Assembly: GCF_000165425.1 (NCBI RefSeq) | Contig: NW_001799288.1 | Span: 647,067 to 711,066 of the forward strand | Length of the DNA stretch: 64,000 bases | From: Paramecium tetraurelia | Taxonomy: Eukaryota; Ciliophora; Oligohymenophorea; Peniculida; Parameciidae | Direction: 5' to 3' | In this document: positions 10,547-21,937 of the stretch, piece after piece | How the letters are laid out: the number at the start of each line of letters is the position of its first letter | Position numbering within the stretch: position 1 is the stretch's first letter | Notes under the pieces: generated by a model | The model's input: the letters and a program-made list of their open reading frames with translations, nothing else | The model's database searches: none | Told to the model about the DNA's origin: nothing | Program-made: the position numbers and the translations under genes

Positions 10547-12176
10547 ATGATAAGGTAGAATTAGTAGTAATCTGAGAAAACTGCTTCCATTAGTGATGCA
10601 ATTTTATTGATGATGGCTTTGCTTGTTCTTAACCAGATTATTATAGATCTATTCAACAGAATTTAGAAGACAAGTCCAATAAAAAAATTTATCAATCCCC
10701 CTATGATAACAACAACTATTGGAATCCTAGCGGGTATTGTAATGAACGAAATCGAAGCAGATAATGCAATGAATTAAATTAGAAGAGGATTTAGTCAACT
10801 CTTTTTGATCGTTCTACTCCCTCCAATACTATTCGAAAGGTATTTTTGATTATTCTATATTCATAAGCGCTGTCAATATGGAAACTGTAATAATATTGTA
10901 TTTATTCTCTAGTAACCATTTTTTTAGCATTTTGGCACTATTCACTTATATGCAATATTTGGTACTCTTATAGCAATTTTAATAACGACAGGAATGATTT
11001 ATTTAGGAGGACTAACTGGATTTGTAACTGCTTTTCCTTTAAATCTTGCATTTGTATATGGTTCATTAATTTCTGCAACTGATCCAGTTAGTGTGATCGG
11101 TGCATTGAAATCAATGGAAATTGAAAAGATGTTAGGCATATTAATATTTGGAGAAAGTATTTTAAATGATGCTGTTTCATTAACAAGTTATGAGTAATTT
11201 CAGTTAGTTGATTAATTTAAGGGCTGCTTTGGATTTTTATAATGATTCCGACTAGGGAGTAGGTTGGGTCATTTTAGGGTTTTTTCTTGAATTCATACTA
11301 TCAATAATAATTGGATTCGTTATTGGTTGTTTAAGTGCTTATGTAATTGAATTAAAATATTACTAGATACTAAAAAAAAGAAATGAAGATTCATAAGATT
11401 CAATAGCGGAATTAGAGAACATTATTATGTTTATAGTTCCTTGGGTTTCTTATTTGATTGCTGAGGCTTTGGAATTTTCTGGAATTGTCAGCATAATTTT
11501 CTGTGGAATTTCAATGGCTAGATATGCTATTCCAAATTTAAGTAAATCTGGAAGAAAAGTATAATTAATTCATATTTTAATTAGAGCATTAGTAAAATAT
11601 ATCATAGTATGTCCTCTATTTTTGAAAATCTAACTTTTTTATTTATTGGAATTGGGTTAATAGGTTTTGATCTATATTGGAATGAAATGGGAGCGGGTTT
11701 ATTCTTAATTACATTCTTTGCAATCTTATTTGCTAGATTAGCAAATATTGTATCAATGAGCTTTATTGCGAATTGGTTCAGATCAACAAATAAAATCAAT
11801 AAAAGCTAGCAAGTATTTTTATGGTTTAGTGGATTTCGAGGAGCTATGGCATATGCATTATCTTTAGAAAGTTGCTTATAATTTGAATATTATGGAAACA
11901 TTATGTTAACGATGACAATTTTAATTGCAATAATTAATATTTACTTCTAAGGAGCTTTCATCATACCTTTAATTGAAATTTTGAATCTTAAGTTACCATA
12001 AGATTCAAATGAAGAAGAAAAACCTTAGGTTGGATGTTTAGCAAGATGTAAATATGCAATCGGTTAGTTTGATCAAAGGTTTATCTCCTCAAATTTAATA
12101 AAATCGTATTTATTTACTCCTATATTTTAGGGATGAAAAAAAAGATATTGAATTGTAAGATGTAGAAAAACAATGA
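10547..12176 (+). CDS. Na+/H+ exchanger (NHE/CPA1 family)
   Basis: About 495 residues, introns 10840-10867, 10887-10912, 11194-11221, 11559-11584 and 12106-12130, TGA 12174-12176. Family motifs are clear: LFLIVLLPPILFE in the inhibitor-binding helix region, LISATDPVSVIGALKSM with the conserved Asp-Pro, FGESILNDAVSLT containing the ND transport motif, and FRGAMAYALSLE with the conserved Arg-Gly. Roughly a dozen hydrophobic helices alternate with short loops. The C-terminal regulatory tail is very short (ends ELQDVEKQ), unlike animal NHEs, so regulation by large cytoplasmic domains is unlikely. The start is uncertain: ATG 10547 gives MIRQNQQQSEKTAS, and an upstream exon cannot be excluded. Confidence 0.88.
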
Positions 12177-12263
12177 TGATGTAATTATTATATATTTATA
12201 ATATATTGTATTGAATAACTATTCTAGAAACAAAATTTATTATAGTATTTCAAATTGATTTTC

Positions 12264-14161
12264 TCATGAAAAAACATATTTTTAATTAATCTTAGGGTGG
12301 AATGTGCATTATTCTCTTTCTTTTTATATTGCTTCCTCTTCTAGTTATCTCTTATTAGTGTTGTTTTATTAAGTTATTTTAAATGGTTCTGGCTTAGTTT
12401 TTTCTAAATGATTTTTAAAGTCGTATTTTAATTCATAATGAAATAGTTCTTTTTCTCTTTCTTATTGTTAATAAGCTTTTTTTTTCAGGTTTTCTTTGTT
12501 TTAGAAGAAGCTGTCAACTCCTTTAACCTTTTAGCTCAATGGTTCTTCATCTTTCTAAAATTATTTTGTAATTGGCTTAAATGTACATTCCTTCAACTCT
12601 TCATATTACATTTGCCTAAGAATTAACAATGTTGCAGTACCTTTTTAAGTCTTGGACTTTTCTTTCTTTAAGTTCTTTTTCTATTTCCATATTTTATCTA
12701 ATTAATTTTTTATCATATTTGGATTTCACATGTTAATACTATTGAGATTTTTTAGTTTAGGGATAATAACTAAATGATTATTTGGATTCTTATTCCTACA
12801 GAATTTAAATATAAAATTACTTCTTTTAATCTATTTAATTTCTCTTATCTTTCTGGATTGTATGCGAGATCATCAAGCGATCTTTTTTGGGCAATAATCG
12901 AAGAAATGTGATTTATTTAGGGTTTAAAAGTGTATTGTTGATAATATGCTTATTAAATTTATTCTTTTAGTATTTGATTTTTCTCATAATCTCTAACTCC
13001 AAGTCGATTAATTTTATCCGACATATTTTCTTAAAGCCTTTCTTCATTGCTTTCCATCATAAGTTCACTTGTTTTATTAATTTAAGGCTTAAAAGTAACA
13101 TCAGAATTTTTGATAAATTCTTAGATGAGCTTTTCTTTTTTTTCTCTCATAAAATCAGCCATCAGATATTAGGTTTGATAGATCTAGTTAATTTATTATA
13201 CTGGTTTAGTGGTGGGATTGATCTAAGGATTGAATGTACATTCATCTTTTTCTTAGATTTCATTCTTTTAATTCATTTTTTTCTACAATTTCAGTGCTGC
13301 ATCTTCCATTAATCTTTCAACAACAGACTTTGATGTTTATTTTTATTCAGCTATGAAAGCAGATCTTTGTGAAATCTTAGGTTGATATGTAACATCAGAT
13401 TGTTACTAAAGTTCTTATTGTTTTTAAAGTAATTCTTCTTATTTTTTTTTCATAACTTCATCTATTCTTTCATACAGGGGTTTCGTAAATTATTTTTCTC
13501 CTTTCAAAACTGTGCCAATCTAACTAATCTCGGGCTTAAAAGAGAACTATTCAGAATTAATATGATCAAATTTTAATTATTCTTTTCTCTTTTTTTATTC
13601 AATTCCATCTTAATATAATCTTTCAACTACTGGCTAATCTGTGTTTCTTCTTGATGCAATATCACTTATTATTGGTTTAAAAGTACAATGCTATTCTACC
13701 AATTCATCGATATATTTTCGTTTCTCGTTTTCCCTCTACTCTGCCTAATTTCGTTTATCTTCCAATAACCTTTACCAAACCTCTTCTTTTGAATATTATA
13801 ATGGTTTTTTTTATTATTATCTTGGCATGTCATAAGATTTTGGTTGGCAACAAGGTCTTTTAATTTTTGGACTGTAAGTTGAATTGAATTCTTCCATCAA
13901 TTTATTCAAATATGTTTTCTATTATTCTACTTCTTCGCATTCTTCTTCATGAGGTTCGGAAATGTACTGTTCTCTATGATCAGACTAGCTTCTTTGGATT
14001 CTCATCATATATTCGTGATTGAATTCTTTATTTTTTTCTAACTATTATTAGAGTTTTTGTGCTGTAAATTCAAGTGTTTAACTTTAAAATTTAGACTCTT
14101 TTTTGCTGCTACTAAGAATCAAATCATCCCAATATTGTGGGGATTATTACTCAATCATCAT
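12264..14161 (-). CDS. FKPxI-repeat coiled-coil protein, probably ciliary or basal-body
   Basis: About 615 residues, ATG 14161-14159, TGA 12266-12264, introns 12796-12820 and 12616-12640. The protein is a series of charged, K/E/Q-rich helical segments punctuated by a short conserved unit, seen as CTFKPIIS, FSFKPEISQ, VTYQPKISQ, CTFNPQINP, VTFKPQINK, YTFKPQINH, CTFKPITK and CTFHPKIN. The unit recurs about every 60-80 residues, often followed by R-x-L-x-x-D. I know this [T]-F-x-P-x-I pattern from large ciliate coiled-coil proteins but cannot give a domain name. A second gene with the same unit is at 18665-20273. Structural role near the cytoskeleton is inferred. It is tail-to-tail with the exchanger. 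Confidence 0.8.
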
Positions 14162-14516
14162 AACGAATTTTGAATTAAATTAATAAATAATACAACTAAA
14201 TTTGAACATAAAGATGATAATTACAAATAAAGGAAAATTTAATCAATAATATTCAAAAATTGAGATGAGAATTTATATTTAATCCCTTTACACATCTTTG
14301 TTAATATCCACATTTGCAGCATAATATTATAATTTTTTAACGAATCTTGATTTAGTAGTAGTTCTAAAATTATTGAACCTTTTCTAATGAGGCGAAGTTT
14401 TAGTTATTAAACTTAAATACTATATCAGTCAAGAATCTTAAAATCATAATGAAACATTCTAATGCACTAAAATAAATAAACCTTCTATGTTATGATTATT
14501 ATTTATTATAATATTA
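14162..14516. other. intergenic, divergent promoter region
   Basis: 355 AT-rich bases between the head-to-head starts of the FKPxI gene and the PGP-repeat gene. No ORF, repeat or RNA gene is recognised. Confidence 0.6.
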
Positions 14517-15988
14517 ATGATTCACGGTCCCAATTCCCAATTTTCAGGAGCATATACTATTGGTAAACGATACGAATGTATGATCTTTCTATATTTCTTA
14601 GCTGCCATTTACTAAACTAATCCAAATCCAGGGTAATGTATGCTATTGACATAGTCCAAATCACTACTCTATTAATCCAATTGATAAACCCATAGGGTTC
14701 AAATTTTCAAAATCGAATAGAAAACCCTTATATTAACCTAGTATAGCACCAGATCCTGGAGCATATGATCTAAAATTTTAGGTCTTTAAAAATATAACTT
14801 AATTAGACAATCTCCTAAACTTCACCCTCAGCCGTATTTACAACTGCCAAAGATCACTAGGAACGAGTATTTGAAATTGGTCCTGGATCTTATAATTGGA
14901 CTGATTAAAAAAAGGCTCCAGCATTTACCTTTCAAAGCAAATTCGATTCTATTGGTAATCAGATATTACAAAATCCTGGTCCAGGAACTTATGAAATTAA
15001 ACATTACCATACTCATTAGCCTTAAAATAAGGGTTTATCAACGAGCTAGAGGGCTAATCATTTAACATCAAGTACTCCAGGACCAGGATCATACGATGTC
15101 GAAATACCTAAATACTCAACTAATATTAAGTATAATCAATATCTAACAGATTTCCAAAATCATAGAGAAGCTTAGAATAAAGTGAATTTGGACCTGGCCC
15201 AGGAGCTTTTGATTTGAGTATACCAAAACAATAAGGAATAACTTTTGGAGTTAAAGGGAATCAACAAACTGAAAAATAAAGTGTTCCTGGCCCTGGTAGT
15301 TACAAATTAAAATCATTTGTTGGATATGATGAAAGAGATTTAAAATAAAATAAAGTAAAAGGAGCCAAGTATAGATAATTTACTCAAAACTAGAATTGGT
15401 ACTTCAAAAAGAAGTAGCTAAAATTTTCTCAAGCTTGGACCATCACCTCTAGATTACGATGTGTCCAAATACAAATATCCTACCAGACATGCTAGGTAAA
15501 AGCATATAAAATAATATTAGTTTTGGAAGTGCAGTTAGATCATCAATAGTTCCAAATGAGAAAACCCCTGGCCCTGGTTAGTATATGGTTGATTCCAAAC
15601 TTAGAAGAAATGGACCTGTCATACCAAAAGCATCAAAAGATTTCAACTCTTTAGATAATAATCCTGTATTTTGTAAATTTACACCCTTTAGGGTCCTGGG
15701 AAGTACAATCCTAACATATCAATGTCGACGAATAAAGGACCAAGCTATCATATTGCTGGCAAATACGAAAAACCATAAGAAGACAGTTTGGTTGGACCTG
15801 GAAGATATAATATTTAAAGGAACATCAATGATGGACCTAAATACACATTTCCAACCTTAGAAAAGAGCATGGACAATAAATCATTAGATATAAATTAGTA
15901 AAATCCTTAAGTTTATCTAATTAGATCGCACTGCTATGAAATCTAATAAACCATTGGATATATACCTCCGTACAACTTACAGAATTGA
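14517..15988 (+). CDS. PGP-repeat (STPGR, ODF3/CIMAP-like) protein
   Basis: About 430 residues, TGA 15986-15988, with seven introns (14578-14601, 14633-14654, 14782-14806, 15130-15149, 15369-15393, 15496-15520, 15666-15691). Repeated proline-glycine units of the sperm-tail PG-rich type are spread along the protein: NPNPGPNHY, APDPGAYD, GPGSYN, NPGPGTYE, TPGPGSYDV, GPGPGAFDLS, VPGPGSYKL, TPGPGQY, NPGPGKY and GPGRY. Several introns interrupt exactly at the PG codons. STPGR proteins such as ODF3/CIMAP associate with ciliary microtubules, so an axonemal role is the likely function. Start ATG 14517 gives MIHGPNSQFSGAYTIGKRYE, a normal repeat-protein N terminus. The unspliced plus-strand ORFs inside are fragments of this gene. 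Confidence 0.88.
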
Positions 15989-16023
15989 ATAAAATCAAAA
16001 CGGATTATATTTAATATATAATT

Positions 16024-16679
16024 ATGAAAATTATTGTCTTGATATTCTTGTTAGGGGCCTTTGCTTCAAACATCAGACATAAAAAGGAGAGGTTTTTTAT
16101 TATTCTTATTATTTAGACACAGTGATTCTTAGACATTATCACATCAACAATCAAACACTAAAGGTAATTGAACACCAAATAAATATTTTAGAATTATTGT
16201 AAGTCACTGATATAGATAACTAATCCGAGACTTTAGTTGAGGAAACTCTCAATGAATAATAAAATCTAGAAGAACCAAAACCAATTTATAATAATGATGG
16301 CAGATCACCTGATATGGGTTTGAGCGAAGTAGACAATAATGATGCTTCAGAGGCCCCTATGATGGCAGATAATGTATATGATTAATCAGCACAAGAAGAA
16401 GTGATTAAAGGATTATCACTTATATAAGTTGGAGAAATTGATGCATTAGCTGATATTGATACTAGCATGCCATTGTTAGATGAAGATTTTAAATATGATG
16501 AATAAGCCCTTTAGGAAACTCCTTTAAATGTTGATATCGTTGAGGAAGTACCTTAATAATAAGAATAAGAAGTCAATGAAATCGAAGATTAATTGCAATA
16601 AGAAATTGAAATCGAAGATTAGCAAGATCAATTAATAAATGAAGTTTAATTGCTTTAGATTGGAGGATTCTATTATTGA
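16024..16679 (+). CDS. secreted acidic Q/E-rich protein
   Basis: About 200 residues, ATG 16024-16026, TGA 16677-16679, introns 16092-16116 and 16164-16191. A clear signal peptide (MKIIVLIFLLGAFASN) is followed by a basic patch (IRHKKER) that could be a processing site. The rest is strongly acidic, with EVPQQQEQEVNEIEDQLQQ. There are no cysteines in the mature part and no known domain. Size, signal and acidity recall secretory-granule (trichocyst matrix) precursors, but the heptad pattern of those proteins is not obvious, so the assignment is only a possibility. Starts 35 bases after the PGP-repeat stop. Confidence 0.75.
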
Positions 16680-16717
16680 TTTATTCAAAATCATATATAA
16701 TATTAATTTAATTATTC

Positions 16718-17188
16718 ATGAATAAATTCAATATTTCAGCTACATCAATAAATTTTAGAAAGTAGAAAACTACAAACAATTAAACCAGAATCGATTCATC
16801 TACATCCGTCAATCAAAACAACCCTACAATATAAAGAAAGGATGATAAAAACTTGCAATCAAACACAGAAAGAACAAAGATTAACTCCATAAGCAGAGAG
16901 AAAATAAAAGGAAACAAAAAGTAATAATAACTAAATTTTATTTTAGTTTAGCTCTTATATTAAATCTAAAGTAAATAATTCTAGTGTTGATAAAATTTTT
17001 AATAACTAAAGAGCATTATCATCAATATCTCGTTAATCAAATTGCAGTCCAACCTCAAAGAGAACAGCCTCAAAAAATAAGCTCTCTGCCACTCCTTAAA
17101 GAGATAAGTCAAAATAAACAACTGTATCAGAATAAAAAAAGCAGTTATTATCTTAAACATCAAGATAACAATAATAACAATAGTAATA

Positions 17189-17221
<33 letters not shown>

Positions 17222-18568
17222 ATAATAACAATAGCCATAATAATAACAATAGTAATAACAATAGCTATAATAATAACAATAGTAATAATAATAACAATAG
17301 CAATAATAATCTAAAAAAACAGATAGATAACATACTCCAAAATCAACAAGCAAATAAATGTTTACATCTCCAAATGTAAAACCTCTTTCTGGCAATGCAA
17401 TAAATAAAATGAAACCAACCTTTGAGAAAGGAAAGTCCTTACCTTTCAAAAAAGAGAGTGCACCTGTAAAATTAATTTCTCAAAATACTAATTTGGGATA
17501 CACTGCTTAGAAGTCAAGTAGAAAACCAAATAAAAATTTGAGTTAAAATAAGGAAACACCTATTCATTATGAAGAATTCACATTACAAGCATCATAAGCT
17601 AAGAACGTTTAAACTGAGGGATTATCTGTAATTTTTAGGTTTATTAATTTAGTGTTTAGTTGAGTCAATATTTTTAGGGTCAAAATATTATTAGTCCTCA
17701 TTAATCCATTTTCATTATGAATAAATAAAACAAAAACAGTCCCCTTATAACTATTTTTTTGATTTACACTACTCAACAGAAGTTCTAAAGGACTATTTTA
17801 AAGAATTATTTCAAGAGCACTTTTTATAAAATTATAATTGTTTGTAATATTGCAAGAAATATACCTAAAATATTCAAAAGAATAAAAAGTATGAATTTTT
17901 ACCTGGTTAATCCCAAGAGATTAAAACATTAGTTTTTGATTTAGATGAAACTTTAATCCATTGCAATGATAATAATAATGACCCTACTGACCATGTTGTA
18001 TAGATATAATTGCCAAATGAAGGGACAGTAGAAGTACTTAATGTTAATAAAACTTAGGCAAGAATTAACATAAGACCCTATTGTTAATAAATGTTAAAAC
18101 TATTGTCCAGCCATTTTGAATTGATGTTATTTACAGCCTCCTATTAATATTATGCAGACAAAGTACTTGAATTGATAGACCCTGATAGAACGTTATTTCA
18201 ATATAGGTTTTATAGGGACAGCTGTATAGAGGTTGAAGAGGGCCTATTTGTTAAAGATTTGAGGATAATAGGGAATAGAAAATTAGAAGTAAGATTAGTG
18301 CAATATCTAGAATATTTTGCTAGTTGATAACGCATCTTATTCTTATTGTTTTTAAATAGATAATGGAGTACCTATAATTCCATTTTATGATAATAAATAT
18401 GATAAGGAATTGTTATTTTTGACCGACTATTTAATCAACCTGAAGAAATCTGATTAGTCAATTAAGTAAAACAGAATGCACTTCCGAACTTATTTTTATT
18501 AGATTTGCCCCAATGGAGATGAATGCTTGAAAGAGTTATTTCAAGCGCATGATATTGTTTAGGATTGA
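16718..18568 (+). CDS. SCP/FCP1-type (NLI-interacting factor-like) phosphatase
   Basis: About 590 residues, ATG 16718-16720, TGA 18566-18568, introns 16921-16951, 17628-17652 and 18289-18310. The N-terminal half is S/T/K-rich and disordered and contains a polyglutamine tract of about 48 codons. The C-terminal third is the catalytic domain: KTLVFDLDETLIHC gives the DxDxT nucleophile motif, followed by INIRPYC, LMLFTASYQYYADKVLELID, FYRDSCIEVE, FVKDLRIIGN and ILLVDNASYSY with the second Asp pair. HAD-family enzymes of this type remove phosphate from Ser/Thr of partners such as the RNA polymerase II CTD. The substrate here is unknown. All catalytic residues are present. Confidence 0.9.
17161..17312 (+). 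repeat. polyglutamine tract from TAA/TAG/CAA codons
   Basis: About 48 nearly uninterrupted glutamine codons in the phosphatase reading frame, broken only by single P and L codons. TAA and TAG dominate, with some CAA. Read in other frames the same DNA gives polyasparagine (plus) and poly-tyrosine/isoleucine (minus) ORFs, which are artefacts. Confidence 0.85.
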
Positions 18569-18664
18569 TATATTATATAAAGTATTTAAAGAAGAAAAAC
18601 TTATTTGTTAGATATTGATTATGAATCTGTAATATATATAATAAATAAATTAACTGTAAATCAA

Positions 18665-20273
18665 ATGAATTACGAAGCATTACTTGAGGAACTGGGATTG
18701 GATGGTACTCCATAAAAATAAACAAGCAAATCACCGTAGAATTAAACAAGAGCTACGGATAACACTTACCTTACCAAAACACCTGAAACTACAAAACAAA
18801 AAAAAATAAAATTAATATTAAATGTAAATTTGAGTTCCAATCAAGTGGAATAGTTAATGATATATTAAGATGATGATCCAAAATTGAAAGTATCAGAATT
18901 TTGTCATTTGCACTAATTAGACAAGAATGCATAAAATGTACTAATAAAACAAATCAACAGCAATACAAATAGTGAAAATTATCAAAGTTAACAAAAATTA
19001 CAATAGTAAAATTATTATTCTAGAAATTTACAATCATATTCAACAAAAGAGTCAGAATAACCTGGTGAGAGACTCTATCAATTGGCTTAAAAGAAGAAAG
19101 AATAAAGAGAAAATTAAATAAAATAGTATTAAACAGAAAAATAGGAATAGGAGTAACAGCAATTATAATAAACCCCTAAACTAAGCAATCAAACAAAAAT
19201 TTATTTGGTATTTAGTAATTCATTGACTTATTTAAGGAATAAGCTGGGTATCGTAAAAATGGATATATGAGAGAGAAGGGTACTCTGAAAGATAAACAAA
19301 TTCAATAGGTCTTTTTGGATGAGCAAGGGAAGGAGTATAATTTTGTACCTCAGATAAATGAATTGTAAGATATTTATATTATCAATTAGATCGAAACAAA
19401 TGAGTCATTATATTAGAGAGAAACAACATTATGAGAACGTATTTGATGAATTGTACGAACAAGCAAGAAACAGAATGTACTCACAACCAGAATACGATAT
19501 TCCTGAATGTACTTTCAAACCTTCAGTGAACTAGAATATTAAGATTGATGAAGATTTTTTAACTAGGATGGAAAAGAAGTAGGAAGAATAGAAAGAAAGA
19601 AGGGAATTAATTAAAATGAAGTATGAAAACGTTGACGTAAAGACTCGGCAATTATTATATCGACCTAAAATATGTAGAAGTCCTTATGCTTAAACATCAT
19701 CAGAAAAACGTATATGAATAGATTAAATCATAAGCCGTTCATGAGAAGCTTTATTTATAGTCCAAGTTAAAGTCAGAAAAATTGTAGTTAATGTCTGAAT
19801 AAAAAATCATGGAAGAAAAGGAATCTTAAAATGTGAGATTGAAAAACGAATTGTCAGAGGATATCGTATTTCTCTAAAGGAAGAAGGTCCTCAAACAATT
19901 ATTTGCTGAAATGGATTCAAATCAGGATGGCTAAATATAATGTTCTTATGAAGAAATAAATAATCTACCTCCCAATATTATATAAACTCTTTGGCCTGTA
20001 TTAAAATTATTATAGGAACGAAAACGATGCTTAGATTTTGATGACTTTTTTGAAAATGTTTATGAATTTTGTATCAATCTTCCCTAAATCTAAAAGGATA
20101 TCATTTTCAAAAAGTCAAAGAATAACTATCTCACTATGAAAGATTAAGATTACACTTTCACTCCAAAGACTAATAAGAAGTCTAAATCAATGAAGACTGT
20201 GCATTATCCTAGTTGTAAATGTGAAATTTGCTCAAAAATTGCTATTATATAAAGGCAATTAAATGATTAATGA
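18665..20273 (+). CDS. EF-hand protein with FKPxI units
   Basis: About 510 residues, ATG 18665-18667, TGA 20271-20273, introns 19208-19236, 19365-19389 and 19710-19734. An N/Q-rich N-terminal half leads to YNFVPQINE, a helical segment, then ECTFKPSVNQ and LLYRPKICRSP, the same F-x-P-x-I/V unit as in the gene at 12264-14161. A single calcium-loop-like sequence follows (LFAEMDSNQDGQIQCSYEEI: D, N, D, Q, then E at position 12), in an EF-hand setting, and a last FTPKTNKK unit. The end has CKCEICSK, a possible metal-binding cluster. A calcium-responsive cytoskeletal or ciliary protein is inferred; no named family is recognised. Confidence 0.78.
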
Positions 20274-20383
20274 ATAATATATATTACACGATTAAAATAA
20301 TATCTTATAATTAAATAATTGTTCGTAAATGCATATTTAAAGATAAAGAATACATCAAATAAATAAAATATTAATATAATTAT

Positions 20384-21198
20384 ATGTCTGCTAACTGTAT
20401 TGAAGAAAAAAAATTTGCTTTGATCAATGAAGAATTAACAATTGACAATATGGACTAATCTACAACAAATTAATCAAAATAAAGCAATGCTACACTCTCC
20501 ATGGCCTTTCCGAATGCTGATAGCAATTACAGGTACAAGCCAATAAAAACCCAAAGTATTTTTAAACGTTATAATAGGAAGTCTGTTGACACTGACTCCA
20601 TAGATCAGTTAAAGAAGAAGTTCAAGATCTCTGATTGAACAAACTTACGTAATTGAAGAGGAAGTATTTAGAATATTTAAATAATAGCCATAAATTTAAG
20701 GATAGAATGAAGTATTCCTCATTTATTGGTATGATTAAAATATTGATCATAAATATGAGATGATTATTCAAACACATAATAACATTACTGTAGGTGATCT
20801 AATTCAACTTTTTATCTAACAATTCAATGACCAAAATTAATATTTACAGACTCCGTTTTCCTCTGATGTTCATAATACCAATATTTATGAATTATACATA
20901 CCAAAAAAGAAAAAAGGTACTCCAAATGAAGATTTTCCAGGTATTGTATTTTAAGTTATTTTTAGCTTTTGCCAATTAAACTATGCTTAATTAAACCAAT
21001 TTAAAAGAATTTTCCTTAAAGATAACAACCAAACAAATAACAAATTATTCGTCACCACTTTTAAATTCCTAGAATTCATCAGCAGCCAAATCTAATACTA
21101 AATAGAGATAAAGCTTAACAAATTCTAGTTAAAAAAAGAAGAAAAACTTTTTTTAGAAATTATTTTTCTGTTGCAATCACCAGGCAGAAGAATTTTGA
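20384..21198 (+). CDS. SIN1/AVO1-like protein with CRIM domain (TORC2 subunit)
   Basis: About 255 residues, ATG 20384-20386, TGA 21196-21198, introns 20556-20577 and 20941-20965. After a low-complexity N terminus the stretch VFLIYWYDQNID, MIIQTHNNITVGDLIQLFIQ, NIYELYIPKKKKGTPNEDFP and AFANQT...LKEFSLKI follows the order of the SIN1 conserved middle (CRIM) domain, in which the hallmark is Y-E-L-x-I-x-x-x-x-G-x-x-x-x-D-F-P-A. SIN1 recruits substrates such as AGC kinases to TOR complex 2. No RBD or PH domain is visible, so the protein is short for the family. The basic, Cys-containing end (FFQKLFFCCNH) could be a membrane-binding or acylation site. Family call is by hand, moderate confidence. 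Confidence 0.6.
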
Positions 21199-21937
21199 AC
21201 TTAATAACTTAAACTTGTTTAATGCATTTACATAACAAATAATATTTAAAATCTAATATTATATATATAATATATATGATTAGTTCTGATATTCTAATTA
21301 ATACAACTTCTTATATTTATATTTATTTTGAGAGCAAGTATGTAGATATAAAAACTGAATGAGATGATTCTTTTTAAATTCAAAAAACTATGATTTTCTG
21401 ATTTATTTGTTTTTCTTGTTGATATTAATTGAATTCCTTTGTAAATTCGATAATGAATGTCTAATATTAAAAACAAACTTGAAATATTAATAAACTTAAA
21501 GGACTAATTTAAATATAGCAAAATAAATTTACATGTGATAAAATAAAAATTAGCCTTCTTATATATATATGTTCTTTATTTTCTTTGAATAATATTAAAC
21601 AAAAGTCCATTTTTAGCATTTTTAAGCAATCTTCAGTGCAAAATATTTTTACCATAAAAATTAAAATAACTTATATAAAATCATATACTTTTCTACTTTT
21701 TTTGATATTTAGTGATTGCTGTCGAATTAATTACAGCTGTTTGATTTCAAAATATAAGTATGTCAGGGATGCTCTTTTTTTATAAATAGTCATACTTTTT
21801 ATTACAGAAGTTGGATTAAAAGAGAAACTACAATCGGATTTGGTATTCTACTCATAATGTAAATGAAAATAATGTTTCAGAAATGAATTCTCAATATTGA
21901 TAATAATTATAATATTTAAAATTATACTAAAGAATAT
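21199..21937. other. intergenic, nothing firm
   Basis: AT-rich 740-base spacer before the dynein gene. Short TGA-free stretches on both strands (for example 21294-21476 minus, 21585-21785 plus) are hydrophobic and rich in I, F and K, as expected by chance. No RNA gene or repeat is recognised. Confidence 0.55.

Noticed and set aside
12974-13312. 112-residue plus-strand ORF
   Set aside because: It is antisense to the FKPxI-repeat gene, whose minus frame is continuous and repeat-structured.
16984-17449. Plus-strand polyasparagine ORF and minus-strand polytyrosine and polyisoleucine ORFs
   Set aside because: They are other frames of the phosphatase's glutamine-codon repeat; the glutamine frame is the one that connects to the catalytic domain.
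21294-21785. Two short hydrophobic ORFs in the spacer before the dynein gene
   Set aside because: Low-complexity I/F/K composition, no splice context, no motif; expected by chance in DNA this AT-rich.
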